NCBI RefSeq assembly: GCF_001949145.1
Contig: NW_019091376.1
Location: 878,092-942,091, forward strand
Source: Acanthaster planci
Lineage: Eukaryota; Echinodermata; Asteroidea; Valvatida; Acanthasteridae
Direction: 5' to 3'
DNA: 64,000 bases
The stretch's first letter is position 1, and each line of letters begins with the position of its first letter. The notes under the pieces are model-generated. The model did not search any database. It had not been told where the DNA came from and worked only from the letters and a program-made list of their open reading frames with translations. Made by a program: the position numbers and the translations under genes. Positions 13,001 to 26,300 of the stretch are shown here, one piece after another.

Positions 13001-16000
13001 AGAAGGAGGAAAATCTCAGAAATCGAGGCTATTCGACCATTCGATGTCCCATACGTCAAATCGCTCTCATTTGGCCGCAAGGTCAATGAATTCCCCTTGA
13101 GTATAGCCTTTCAATCAAGCCTGCTGCAGAGTGTCCTCAGGGGCAATCTCCCGTCATAGAAATGCTTGGTTAGGTTATCCCCTCTTCTCGATCCAAGTAG
13201 GTCACCTTTTTGAACTTACGTTGGGGGAAGTCGCAATGCGCATCAGCATTTTGGTGCTTTGGTGAAAACCGGATCCATCCGGACCACGAAAAAAAGCACT
13301 GCAGGTGCCAAAGGTTCAAGATGTGACCTACAAACTATTTTCCATCTATCCCCACCGGTGTACTTCTGCTCAGCGGCAACATTTGGCTCCTGCTCGAGGG
13401 AGAGACTAGTCGAACTACTTTTGACTAATTTAAAGGAAATTACGTGCCGACATAGTGGAAGAAAGAGAGAATTTTTTTTCATCCCATCTTAAAAAAAACA
13501 ACTACATGCAGTACCAAAATACTCTCCATCTGCCCTTGATGTTTGAGCGACGTTTGAAATCTTGATTTTTAAACTGCCAATTGACACCTATACATCATCT
13601 CTGGTTCGCAGAAACGAAACAATTTCCGGAGAATCAATTTCATTCAACTACTGACTCGACATTCTTGGCGAATTTCTCGAGTAAGGGGGAACTTTCTCAA
13701 CTTTCCCACATTTTTTTAATGTTTAAAGAAAAATCAATTTCTTAAGAAAAACACTACAACCGCCTTGCGTGCTGCATGGGAGCTATTTCACCAAACTGAC
13801 TCGATGGGTGTCGATGCCGACATCTAACCAAAGGTGGCTTTACCCAAAACGTAAGGCTTTTGGCTTTGATACTCGACTGAACCATTCTTCCTGTTCTCAT
13901 CCTCAACTCGATTCCAAACCACCGATGTAGGTCCAGTTTGCTGTACGAGAGCCATTCACATGTGGAGCACATGCTGCCAGCGTACCTTCAAATGAAAGTC
14001 ACACAGTAGTGTAACTAGGGTGATATTTTTCTGAGGGGGCACCTGGGGGAACTAATTTTTTTCAAGGAGGTGCTGAAAGCAAACGACCTATGGCTTAGAA
14101 CTAGGTTGGGTGACATGTATTTGGAAATTTCAAATGGGGAAGGGGGCACCTCGTGGCAAGGACGGCCGTTCGGGGAGAGCAAGTGACCCAAACTGTGGGT
14201 AACAAGCTTGCATGGACAGTTTCAAATTCAATGCGTCTACCATCATTCTCGCGAACACGTTGTTCCCTGAACTATCATAATCATTTCCAGCAAAGTGTAG
14301 CTATTTTCTAGTTATAAAGTTAAACATGTACTAACAACCATAAACATTTTGACATAATTCCAGGGCTTAAAACAGAATATCTCAACGGTTGTCCCAGGAC
14401 ATGCAACACATTAATTTCACTGCTCACAATAATCAAAGTTTACTGTTACGAACTGAGAACTGCATTACAAATACGCATTAGAGAAGGGATAACCGAACAG
14501 TTCCGAATCATGCACGTATTTATTTCTAGGCTGTAATAGAGGCACTGTCATTGGTAAACATGTCCCAACAAAAACTACGCAGAGAGAACTGACAAGAGAG
14601 GGAATCCACTCAATAATCGGATGTTACACACCTGTCACAAAAAAAAACATGTTCAAGGCTTGTTGTCTCTTATTATGCACACGAAGTGAACACGAACCAC
14701 AGTCGTGATCGTTCCAAATATGGTCACTTTAGCAACAGTAACATCTGGCGTTTCTGAATACACTCCATATCAAACGGATGTCAATATTTACAGGAAAGTG
14801 ATGTTAAAAACGAACTTACGCAATGGTAAATTAGGACAATGTTCAGAAACGAAATTATAAAACGATGGTTTCTTTTGGGAATCACATTTACGTATGTGGT
14901 ATCCCGATGATTTTCCCCATCGACGCCGAAAGGCGTAGAAAACTAAATCAAAGACACAGAAATTCGTGGTCCAGTCTGTTTCCGAATTCTCCCTGAAAAA
15001 AATTTCCCACTCCCGAAGGATATGTTTTCTTAACTTACAAATCTACTTAGCATTGACCTTAATTCAGTTGAGGGTTGCAGACGGGCCGAATGGGCCCAGC
15101 GCGTAGTTGGTGGTCTTATGATCTTCATTTGGGGTCTTTTCGTCTGTGATTCCATCACCAATGCTGCACGGCAAGATATGGGTTAGCCAGAGGTCCACAT
15201 CTGGCTGCGTTAAAGGGTACGCCCTTTCCTGTGAACGAGAAAAAAACTGGGGAAATAGATATGAGTGTGGAAGTCTACGTCAGTGTTAAACAAATCACGA
15301 GCAAACACGTTGGGTTCGGATAAGTTCCTTAAATGAGTTTGTTTAATAAGTCCAGAAAAGATCAACGCGGGGAGGACAGAAAAACTCTTACCTCCGTGAA
15401 TTTCGTAAAAGTAATCGTCCATATCAGGTAGACGCAAAGTGGTTAACCTCTGCGAAGGGATGTGTTTATGTGGGCGTGGCGTGAGGATTGAAAGTAGAGG
15501 GCAGTCAAGCAAGAATTTTGGCCAAGTGTATTATACCTGTGAACTTTGAATTTCTCAATCCATAGTCACATGGTTGAATATTCAAATACATGTATGTATA
15601 AATCTAACCGACGATTGCTCCAGGCCATGCGGGCTTATCTGCTGTTTCGAATCGGGGATTATTTGTGTTTCTGCACTACTTTGCAGTTTCTATCTACCGT
15701 TTCTTGTCACCATTGTTTGTGTTTGTGTGTCAGTGTATATGCCACTGGTAACCCCTCTACGCCTAAAGGCTTACGTACGTCGGCACTGTGCGAGTTATCT
15801 CAGCAGATATTAGATAGTTATTTCTTGAAACCCTAAACGGAGAGTGTCCTTTAATTTGGTGAGAGACGGGAAGATGGAAAGGAATGCCACGACACGGGCA
15901 GGAGCCGTCTCACCGCACCATTCACCAACAACGAATAGCTCACCTCACGCCGTGAACCCACGAGTCTCTGGAGTAGCGAGATGGGAGGGGAAAAAAGATC

Positions 16001-16699
16001 ACCACAACACACCGTCAATTTAAATTACGCCGGTCTATGGAAAGTTGCGGTTAAGGAACCGCGGGTGGCTAAGATCCCTGACGTTTCAGTACTTAGGTGA
16101 AACGGAGAGAGAAATAAAGACTGGTTCCTTTTCATCACAGTTTGAGACGGGAAAGGTTCCGTTCTTGGTTATAGAGATCTTGGGTGTGACAGGTGAGTCT
16201 GAAGTGTGTCGCTTGGAGTTGTTTGTGCCACTGCAACAGCTCCGACGCGAAGAACAACATCCCATCCCTCCAAATCTCAGTGAAAACGAATTGAAGACTC
16301 TCGTACCTGTGAAGTTTGCAAACTGAGCAAATCTGGAAACGCCGACATGGACATGTACATGCGAATTATTTCTCAAATTCTGTAGCGTATTTGCTTCGGC
16401 ATTCGATCATTGTTTGCACGCACCCACAGCCCTAAACAGGACGTCAGTAAGGTCTAATTCCTTCGGGATGAACGACGTAATTTCCCTGAACCCTCACAGG
16501 ATGTAAGACGCGCACAAGACAAGTGTGTGGAATGTCTGCGCATGGATAATAAGCTTCCCACAATACCGTCTCTGTGATATACCCGAGTTTCCTGCACAAA
16601 ATTTTACGACGAATATCATTATAAAGAATATATACGAGTACAATGTAAAAATAAACTTGAGGTGACAGACGAAATGTGCCATTTCACGAGGCGAGGTGA
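7003..16699. other. Gene-poor region downstream of Maf
   Basis: Only short frames without family resemblance. It holds the TIR element at 9675-9810 and the first copy of a shared 29-bp word (8484-8512). A cluster of short minus-strand frames between 11160 and 13970 shows no motif I can name. Confidence 0.55.
9675..9810. mobile_element. Short TIR element (MITE-like), about 136 bp
   Basis: GTGTGTTCGAGTAGCTTCC at 9677-9695 is repeated as a perfect reverse complement at 9790-9808. Two more bases on each side match with one mismatch. The 94-bp centre shows no coding potential. The structure suggests a nonautonomous DNA transposon; no family name can be given. Confidence 0.55.
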
Positions 16700-17430
16700 C
16701 AAAATTATTCTTACCATTGCACAAATGTGAACCATTCATTATTTGCTTTATGCAATACCTGCGCAAATCCTCATTATCATTTCCTCTTCTCACAGTTAGG
16801 GAAAAAAGTCCTCGCGTAGTAATATCTGCCATTTGGCGAAACAGATTCGTATTTGAAGTGCGGCGCCACCGCATACGCGCACTGCCAGTCCTAGATCCTG
16901 TGCAATGTTACACTGGTCCCTCCACTATTTTCCTCTCTATAACTGTGAATGAGATTTATGAAATGGGGGTGGGAACCAGTCAAGTGAAATGAAGTTCTAT
17001 TCAACAGATAATGACATTGATCAAAATTCCGGCAAGCAGATGACGAGGATTTATCCAGGTGTTGTATAAAATGGAATGCTTCATCTATCACCGAATGAAA
17101 TTATTCTTACCACTCCACGTATGCAAACATTTTAGTGCCAACATAAATCCCGTTCTGTTAAGACAAATTCACGGTACTCACGTAGGCCTACTAGCGTCCT
17201 TCACTTTGTAAAACAGATTCATGTCTGTACGAAGCGCCGCCCACTGGTATTTTTGTGTAATGTTAGAATGGTCTCCGTCCCCACTTTCATTTCTTTCTTC
17301 GAGTGAAAGTCAATGTTCTATTAAACGGCTGCCGTTCAACAGAACATCGAATAATTCAATAACATGCGATCAACGACCCATCAATCAAATGAAGGGGATT
17401 TATGCAGGTATTGTACAATGCCTAATACCA
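16700..17430. repeat. Two tandem, diverged TIR-type repeat units of about 330-400 bp
   Basis: Unit A (about 16702-17090) and unit B (about 17098-17430) are related along their length. Both begin with AAATTATTCTTACCA. Both then carry ACAGATTC with a nearby GCGCCRCC, then GTGYAATGTTA, then GGATTTATNCAGGTRTTGTA. The last motif also occurs in reverse near the left edge of unit A (16755-16785) and more weakly in unit B, so each unit looks bounded by inverted ends. The copies are heavily diverged, which implies an old duplication. Confidence 0.5.
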
Positions 17431-17897
17431 GCACTCTGTCGATATGGCGGTGGGTATGAGCGAGGTTCGCTTGTTGCTCTCTACTGGTCGTCGCTGAGGG
17501 TGTCCTTGTGCACGAGGCGAATTGGTCCGAACTTGATGAACAGACATGTAATTTGGGCCTACGCCAGTTCCAATAAACTAATCCGAGAAAACGCCATGTA
17601 CTGGGGTGGCACCGCACTCACACGCATATTCTTCAGCTTGACGCGTGCGTGCATTTGGCAAATCACGACACCCTATCGGTTGAAGAGTGTCACGCCCGCA
17701 TGCCACGAGCTGTGTACAAGCGTTCTACCACCGCAGTAATGGTTCTACATGTAATTCTGGTTACCAAATTACAATACATGGGCACCAACTCCAAACTGCC
17801 TAACTTCTGGTATCAAATGTTAAGTATCTCTACGAGCGAAATAACCAGTCAGGTAGTGCAGGCACCCAATGCGGGCGTTTCACATTAGCGCGCCTCC

Positions 17898-18013
17898 AAG
17901 AGTTTGCAACGCGTTGGCCAATCACAATGCGCGAAATTCGTCGACCCAATGCGCGTTTGGAAACTGTCGACACATTTCGTGCATTGTGATTGGCCAACGC
18001 AATGCAAACTCTT
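17898..18013. repeat. Long imperfect hairpin (inverted repeat arms of about 48 bp)
   Basis: Arms 17898-17945 and 17966-18013 are imperfect reverse complements, including TTGGCCAATCACAATG and its partner CATTGTGATTGGCCAA, with outer ends AAGAGTTTGC and GCAAACTCTT. The loop is about 20 bp. It is probably a MITE or foldback element. The assembly gap starts 7 bases after it. Confidence 0.65.
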
Positions 18014-18019
18014 TTGCAA

Positions 18020-18274
18020 NNNNNNNNNNNNNNNNNNNNNNNNNNNNNNNNNNNNNNNNNNNNNNNNNNNNNNNNNNNNNNNNNNNNNNNNNNNNNNNNN
18101 NNNNNNNNNNNNNNNNNNNNNNNNNNNNNNNNNNNNNNNNNNNNNNNNNNNNNNNNNNNNNNNNNNNNNNNNNNNNNNNNNNNNNNNNNNNNNNNNNNNN
18201 NNNNNNNNNNNNNNNNNNNNNNNNNNNNNNNNNNNNNNNNNNNNNNNNNNNNNNNNNNNNNNNNNNNNNNNNNN
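18020..18274. other. Assembly gap (255 N)
   Basis: A run of unknown bases. The strand-spanning frames that cross it are artefacts. The sequence above the gap again carries no recognised coding content. Confidence 0.99.
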
Positions 18275-20937
18275 GCTTTAGTCTTAGTCTCAAGACGATA
18301 GTGCTTGATAGCGGACACCGAGCATAGTGCGCCCCCTAACGACTCATAATTATCAGACTGTGTTCTAACTTGTTCTTTTTTCCCTCGGCTTTCTAAGGGA
18401 ATCAATTAGCACTCGCTAAATTGCATGCATAATAAATTTCGATGACCTCAATAATACACCATGGTAATGTCACATGCATCACGGCTGTCTGCAGTCTCGT
18501 CAACACAGACACGACAACACAGACGTTCGTACGGAGTTAGTAGGAGTAGGACGGATGATACTCAAGACTAGGTTAGGCCTAGGTTATGACAGAGGATGCT
18601 GTTCTTGGTGACCCATAATCATGTACAGTCAGTATGCCTTCCCCAGCTAACTAAAACGTCATTAGAGACCATGTAGACCTTAACCTTCGAGGATGGAGTA
18701 CCCGGACTGCAAGTTGGTTGTCGTTCTCTAGCTGCACGTGTAGGTTTATATGCCGCTTGTGCGTAATTTGGCCTCAGGCAGCATGCTTATACTGAGAACG
18801 TATTTCTTGCGTGGTGTCAGACAACGATTTTGTTTTCCAAATTTTTCTGCCACAGATATCGCAAACATGATGCGGTGGTGCACAACTGTAGTCCCCAACG
18901 ATATCGTTTAGCAGAGTGGCAATTTCATGTCTAGTATGGAGTGAAAAATATGTCTTACATGTCACTATTCCCTTCCCACAAACCAGACACTATCGACAGG
19001 GTACTTGCTCGCGTGAAGCCGCCATGTTGTTTGAACTTCGAAGTACATGTACATAATTATAATACCAACGCTATAAGTATTTAAGAAGATCGGTCATTTG
19101 CATACAACTGCCACCCCCCCCAATTTTGCAAGATTCCCAAGACGTTTAATAGTGAGAGAAAGTAAAAACTAGTTGTGCGAGGGCGCTCTTCAACAGAAAT
19201 AAAACATCTATCGATCACTGACGTATTGGGCCAAGACTAACCATGCTTAGGCTCCTACGCGCCCGTAGGTTGCTTAGCAACAAATCTTCTTGGGAGGATC
19301 AGAAACGGCTACCAAAACTCAACAAGTCTCTTAAGGTTTGTGGGTAACCGCAACTGGGCAGAGTAAGCTTTAACTGTTGTCATGCTTGGTGCGTAGACTA
19401 AACTAACGATCCATCATCGCCGCCCCGTCTGACAAGTTTGTAGCTAAAATTAACCACTCTAGAAAATTCTCCAGTAATTGTAAACGTCTAACAAATATGT
19501 TTTGGTGGAAATCTTGGACACAGGTTTTTAGAGCTTTCTTCATTTGAAACTGAATTACCAAAGCGCATGAGGACCCAATGAACACATAGGCCAATACATT
19601 TCTGCTTTATCGAGGAGCACTGTGTCACATCAAAGCTCTTAGAAATAATTAAACTAGTTCTGGGATGACCCTGTTTGTGTTTTATTAACGACGAACAGCT
19701 GCGGTATTGCAACCTACATCTATAATGCGTCCTACAGAAATTTGGGGGAAAAATCAAGAAAGTCTCGCTCATATCACAGCTGAATGACAGACTTCTCATA
19801 TTACTCCGAGTTCATGTCGCAATACTTCAACGGTATGCACAAGTCTAAAAGATGTGTAAGTCTCAAACTCCTATGTCAATAAACTTCTTTTCAACAGAAC
19901 AAAGTGTGCAATGTCGGGTCTTATTACTGTATGGTTACAACACCAGTGTCATTATCGACCACGTCTAACAGGGAACTTCAAGATAACCTCCAATATATCG
20001 GGATGCGCTACGAACGCGTTCAGTCCATGGTGATTCGCCTACACTTGCAATTTCAACGCGCCACACGTGCTCCCCGTAAAGCTAACGCCAACAACGGTGT
20101 CACCGAAATTGAGAAAGTACAAGTAGGTGTCTCTAGCTCTATACACGACAGGTCAGTAGATGGAGTGGGGTTACACGTGAACATGACCTGCTGAGAACGC
20201 AGCTAGGTAGACCTTGGCAAGCACGTCAGCAATCTGGGCACTCTAAACCATGTCAGAGGTGACACTGGGCGTTTCAAATTTTTGTCCCCATTTTATGATT
20301 GAATAACAACGTGGCCAAACCTAGTGCCTCGACTTCAAACCACATCAGAAGATGAAAACAATGACTGATTGGCCATTGTGGGAAAAAATGAGGCTGTTTA
20401 GTGAGGTCCTTGGTGACCACTCGGCTTTGGCCAGAGAGGACAAAGGTCACGGATGGGAAAACAGCAGAGGGAACTGCAGGCTTCGAATACCGGTAGTGCA
20501 CGAGGTCATGGGTGGTTATCTAGGTTGGTAGTTGAAGTTCACATGGGATGACCCCTCTGACAGTTACCGCAATCGGGTGAAGTAATCAAGCAAAGGCCTA
20601 CTGGTTTTGCCTGAATACAGACTGGCCGTAGCGTCGGAGGTTTCAAGGTTTTGAAGCCGAGGGAATTAATTTATAAAGAACAAAATCAGTTCAAACAAAA
20701 TGCAAGCAAAAGCTTGTAATATTCATGTACTTGCTTAAAACTTACGACACCCGTTCTATCTCTGGTATTCTTAAAAATGACGAAACTTCACTGTCCCCGA
20801 GAGAGGAGGTTTAAGCACGCCCCCGAGGATACCTGTGCCCCCAGCCCAATTCAACTTTGCGTTGGCACTGTGAAATAAGCACCACGTGTATTTGTACCTT
20901 AGCACTTTCGAAGAAGGCGAGAGAAAAAAATCACTTT

Positions 20938-21012
20938 CCTCCAGTTAGACCCGAACCCACAACTTCTTATGTACATGTCTCATCGACCAACGCTCGTGCT
21001 TGTCTGTCTAGT
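20938..21012 (-). repeat. tRNA-derived SINE fragment
   Basis: On the minus strand AGAAGTTGTGGGTTCGGGTC holds a B box, with GAGCGTTGGTCGATGAGAC about 30 nt before it as a weak A box. It shares AAGTTGYGGGTTCG with the element at 53556-53600. Confidence 0.35.
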
Positions 21013-22789
21013 TCCACTACAACTGAGGTCACCAAATCAAGTATTGTTAGGGCGCACCAAATTAAGTTTATACCAACTCACTTTAAAAAGGCTATCCAAG
21101 TGAGAGCATCGGTAAGAGAGAGAGAGAGGTTGGGGAGAGAAAGCCATATCCCCGAACATTTCAAAGGAGGTTAGGCTCACAGCACAAACCCACAAACAAA
21201 TATGATCGAAATATGGTCAACGCGGTAAGGGCAGATTGAAGGGTAAATTCGTGATATTTGCGGGTCTGCTCTGAATTATAAGGGCTAGCATCAGCCTTAT
21301 ACCATCCAGGGCTTTGCTTGGAGTCGGACGATTAATCATGTTCAGCCAGACTGAACATTCGAAATGATTACGGTCCGCGAGTCACTGAGTCCGTGCTGCA
21401 TATTTCACGGGACCACTTTTCCTTGCATTTACAGAAGACTGAATCACAAGGGCGAATGGCCGTACCGTAAACCTCACTTTACGACACTGGGATAACCCTG
21501 CACTCACAAGTAGTCGATGTCAAGCCTCCACTGAACTGCGAAGGAACAAACAAACGGTCAAAGGAAATCGCATTTTGGAAGTATCAATCAGTCAAAGTGT
21601 CAAAGGTCAGTTTGCTGACGCAAGAAGCGTGGGTTCCAGTAGGTCCTTGGACGGTCTTCGCTGTACTTGTCACCACGACCTTCACGAGCTAAAAGTTCAC
21701 GGTATACCCGGTAAATCCCTGCAATGAAAAAGTCCTTACAAAATGTTCTCTCCACTTCATTTACAGTGAAGTAATTTTATCAATACGACTTGGTGACATG
21801 ATCTTCACCAACGTACACAACTGACTCTTCCTCTGTTCCCGTCCCTGATAAAGAGCACACAAGAAACGGTTGGTCAATGGTTATTTTCACTGTTTATGCA
21901 TGGAGAGCATATACCAGTGTTGTAGTCGAGAATTTTTCCAGTACCATGTTTTCTACCAAACACTGAATTGGTCAAGTGCATATGAACAAAGCGATGGATG
22001 GTAAACTCAAAGCGCATTTTATTGGCGTAATTTAAAACCTGAACAGAAATGTTGTACTGAATATTGACTTTATTCGCCAGATGATCATTCCGGAGCGCAC
22101 TCTCCGAATCCAAGTTTGACTGAGCACTCTGAAAGGGAAGTAGCCTAACTTTTTCGCTAAAAGTAACAGGTATAGCCTCACTTTGAAAAAATATTTGTAC
22201 TTTGGATGAGTAAAAGTGACAGGACATTCATGTTCATAAGTTGGAACTAGCCATCGGAACAAAGGATGGTAATCTACATTTTGTCGGATTGAATTATCTT
22301 CGTTCCACATTTAATTTTCAGGAACGTTTCTTGGTCAGTTTCGATTCAAAATGGGCGACTTGTGAATACGGTCTTGTTATAGCTTTATACCTTTAGATCG
22401 ACAAAGGCAACGGAAAAAGCGTAATTCTTGGTAATTGTACCATGAAAAGCTGATAAAGAAAGTATAACGAGCGGTCCATTAAAACCAACAAAATGTAGCA
22501 TGTGACCGTGATTCCAATGCGCATGACCATGAAAACTAGTCACCAAACGCACTGAGCTTTGCCCCTGCAACTCGAAGTGACGACTTACTTTTCCTCACAT
22601 TTCACCTTCAGGTGGCGGGACTGTTAATTATTTACCTCAAGGTCTCAGTTGATTGTTGGTTAGATCTCTTTGTCGGAAGAAGATAAACAAGTAATAAATC
22701 ATTTGGCGTGCGAACAGGAAGAATTCAAAGACGCCATTTGGGGTAGGGGTTTGTGGAAAGTTTCCTGGGACATCAGTTGGACCATCGAC

Positions 22790-22990
22790 GTCACAAGCGG
22801 GCGATCCTGGAAAACAAAAAAAACTAATACGAAAAAACAACAAAAAAGAAGAGGAGACAGGTGAGTAAAATGGAGGAAAGGGGATGAAAATTACAGGACA
22901 GCCGAGAATTGACCCCTTCCACTGTTAATGGATTGTCAGTTTACGCCCCGCCCCACGAAAGGTCCTGCCCCGGAAAAGAATCCTGGGGAC
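22790..22990 (+). repeat. Interspersed repeat family R2, copy 1
   Basis: Similar in order to 44380-44660: a CTGGAAAACAAAAAAAACT-like start, an A-rich AAGAGAGG part, GATGAAAATTACA, TGACCCCTTCCACTGTTAAT and CCCCGGAAAAGAATCCTGG. There is no coding content. The match is by eye and diverged. Confidence 0.4.
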
Positions 22991-23337
22991 AAGCAAGAAC
23001 TGGGCCCTCGTCATTTTAGTTTGTTCCTTAGGCGCTTCTTAGCTTCAGATTGCTTCACGTGAGACGAAATTACATTTACAACTGAATCCGAGACCAGTTT
23101 AATGAAAGAGGTCGAACCAAGAAAACAACCTTCTTCTGATTATACACCATGGCTATCTTAGGCTGCCTCCCTTGCGTGTAGTGACCTATGCACACCTTTG
23201 TTCTCAAGAGAAAGCACTCGAATACAACATCCAATGATTTTATCTAATCGGGGTAAACAATTCAATTTACTTCCTGGCCAAGTATTAAACCAATGTCAGC
23301 ATTCAGACCAAGAGCAAGAACGTAAGTCTGACGACAT

Positions 23338-23363
23338 AAAGGCTCTCTTTAAAGAGAGCCTTT
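23338..23363. repeat. 26-bp perfect palindrome
   Basis: AAAGGCTCTCTTTAAAGAGA continuing to 23363 reads the same on both strands with no spacer. It could form a cruciform or be a dimeric binding site. There is no neighbouring gene. Confidence 0.8.
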
Positions 23364-26300
23364 CAAATCAAATCTAACCACGCATACATGTTCCAACACG
23401 ACTGCCTGTTGGCATGTTTTTTGGGTTTTTTACGCCAGACCAGTGATCTGGTTTGGCACTTGTGGTTTTCCGCATTGCCAAATCGAATCTTGTTCCAATT
23501 TCTTGGACAATCCATACCTACCTACAGGCCACGGGATGCAACGTACTATATTTTCTAGATGGATTCTTCAAAAAGTTTGATCACGCACTCGAAACTCATA
23601 AACCTGATTCAATTGTATTGCAGTGTTTGTTCACGCTATTGCAACGTCTGTTCTACTGCCTTCCTAAGAACACGCAATCCTCAATTGAGATCGCTTCAAG
23701 GACAGGTAACAGCTATAGTCGGAAGAAATTCTGATGAAAATGACTGAACTCCACCTTTTAGCGCGTTGTTAGGAACACCAAAGGACAAGGAACTTCAAGC
23801 TCAAACACCCAATAACAGAGTTCATTTTAGGAAATATCGATTAGCTTTGACCAGAAACAAAGTATCCACGCGACTTTTACGCCCATACTGCGTGAAGAAG
23901 CAAGAACATGAAATGGGTCGGCAGCAGTCAAGAGCTTTCCTGCAAGTGGGGGCACAATACGCTTCTCTTGTGGATGTAGGGACTAGGGAAGGGCCAAAAT
24001 CGGCCAATGATGGGGGTATCTCTACAGTCTACTCCGCGAAGGATGTGCGATTGATTGCCAATCATACAAGAACTAACCCACACGCAGGAATATAACACTT
24101 GATTTGGCTCTCGATTCTTTTGATACGGTAAGAAAATCAAATTGTTTTTGCACGTTTGACCTTAACTCTTCAAATCCAAATTAGATGACAAAATCACGCC
24201 ACGCCTGGAGGGGGGGAGGGTAGTGGACGGGAGGCTAGTCCAGGGATAACATGCACCAGGGATGAGCTCTCGAACGAGCTCAACTCCAGCAAACTCCAGG
24301 GGTACCGTGACACAGAAAATGAGTCAGCGAGAGTGATGGGGCCTGCCCTTCAGAGTGGGGTCAAACTCGATCGTTGTCCCCTGGGGACGAGGCAGCAGGT
24401 AGAAAATTTCTTGAGGCGGTGGCGTAGGGGCAATTTGTTTTGCATGTGCATCAGAGCCGTCAACTTTGATGACAATCACTAACAAACTATTAACCAGCTA
24501 CTCCGTCTTGAATGAACGCTGAATACAGAATTGCAGCAAAGATACGGACTAACAGTTCGTGGCAACGACCTATACATGTACTGTAGAGTCCAAAAACTGT
24601 TTAAAAAAATTTAAAGCAAAAATATGATAAGTAAAACCGAAGCGCGAGCTTAAAACCTTGGTTCGCATGAAAACATGACTTTGGATCTCGAAACATATTT
24701 TAACGTCTATCGGTCTTGGACTAACGCCACTGCAGCCGACCAGTCCGGACTGCTTCAAGTGGTCTCTAACTGTACAGAAAACAGTGTCTGGAATTTGGCC
24801 AGAGTCAAAGGTCAAATTCGGACATAACAGCGGTTCTTTTCAAGATTTCCTGTTTTTGCCTACGAGTAAGATAACTGAAATAGTTTTACAACGCGGGCGA
24901 GAAACATTTTCGTGGATGAAATGAAATAATAAAGGAGACAGAAATTATCCATTAGATGGCATTGTGCAGCGAACCTCGAGAAGCACTTTTTTGAACCACT
25001 TTACAATCACTTTTTCATCCGAACACTCCAGCAGGTTAAAGCACGTCTAATTTTGCGGGCAATTATAAACCTCGTTTGCCATTTTCTTGTAAGAATTCAA
25101 GCTCATGATGCTCAAACCTCGCCCCCATCCCCTTGCGTTACAGGGGACTGGGATGTACGGCTATACCAGAGCTAGTAGTGTTTAAGATTTACTTGTACAA
25201 TGTACCTTCGTTTTTCGGGAAAAAAGCCTCGGGTGCGCCACCGATTTAGCAATGATGAAATTTGTTATTATATGATCACTACAATTTGAGCTATATAGGC
25301 AGTGAGCGAAAGCTCAACCAGTGAGTGGTGGGGCGGCCTCTCCGTAGACCAACAGTACAGGGAACTGATAATACTCGGCAAATGACGAACTCAACCAACC
25401 ACCGCTTCGACTGAAATCATGACTAATGGCCAGGTCATGGATCCTTGGGAAGGGCCAGTGTTTTGACGTGGGGAGGTCCAGTTGACCAAACAACATCATC
25501 CCCCCACATTTTTGAAAAAGCGATAAAAAGAGAGACAGCAGACAGAGGCTCAAATACAGAAGTAAACATTTCATGTAAAATTCCAAGTAGTACTGTCTGA
25601 AAGAGTAGCAAAATACAGCCATGTAATTATGGCCGTGTCCGAAACGGGCTTCCAGAGCTGCGGCTAGGTTCATTGTCTACGCGTCTCCACGCATTTCCGA
25701 ACGAAGACCTAGACCTATAGCTCTAAACAAGAGATTCGGATGTAGCTTATGTGTACAGCATTGCACAACCTTCCGAGAGCGCCCACTGTTAGGAACGACC
25801 ACCCCCTACACACACACACTTTTCGATTGTTCACAAACAGAAAAGGTTCAAGATTTCACCATACCGCCAAACCACGCCCCTGTTGGCGGGCAAGATGTTA
25901 CTGCTTCCAAAGTAATCCTCTTCCGACACTGAAGGAGACTGACATAAATCAAAGATCGCCATTTGCGCAAAGGCATAAATTTCAACAAATGGGTCATTAG
26001 TGAGAGAGGGAACGACAAGAGCTTCTACTCTGTACGTGTTGGGGCATATACATGTACGTGTCTCACTTTCTGAAACATTTCCTACGTTGAATGAATTTGA
26101 CCAGGAACTGCGAAAAACAAAACTAATCAATGACTGCAATTATTTTCCACAGCCGATCTACACATAAAGAAAAAACTGGCCGTAAATTGAACGAGAAAGG
26201 CCTATAAATTTACTGAAAGGAAAATCAAGATATCTTATACGAGGATATATGTGGTGGTTTTCAACTACAGGCAACACAAATCAAGCTGTTTGTGGGTGAT

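Noticed and set aside
11554-13972. Cluster of short minus-strand frames as a possible broken gene
   Set aside because: The fragments do not line up with any family I know and are separated by many stops; chance or an unrecognised old repeat cannot be told apart.
17221-17739. 172-codon plus-strand frame
   Set aside because: It overlaps the tandem repeat units, has no recognisable domain and no splice or codon support.
17830-18405. Long frames on both strands near 18 kb
   Set aside because: They exist only because the run of N is read as open sequence; the rest is hairpin repeat.
22670-22864. Plus-strand Lys-rich frame (SEEDKQVINHLACEQEEF)
   Set aside because: It begins at a non-ATG codon and runs into repeat R2; no homologous domain recognised.
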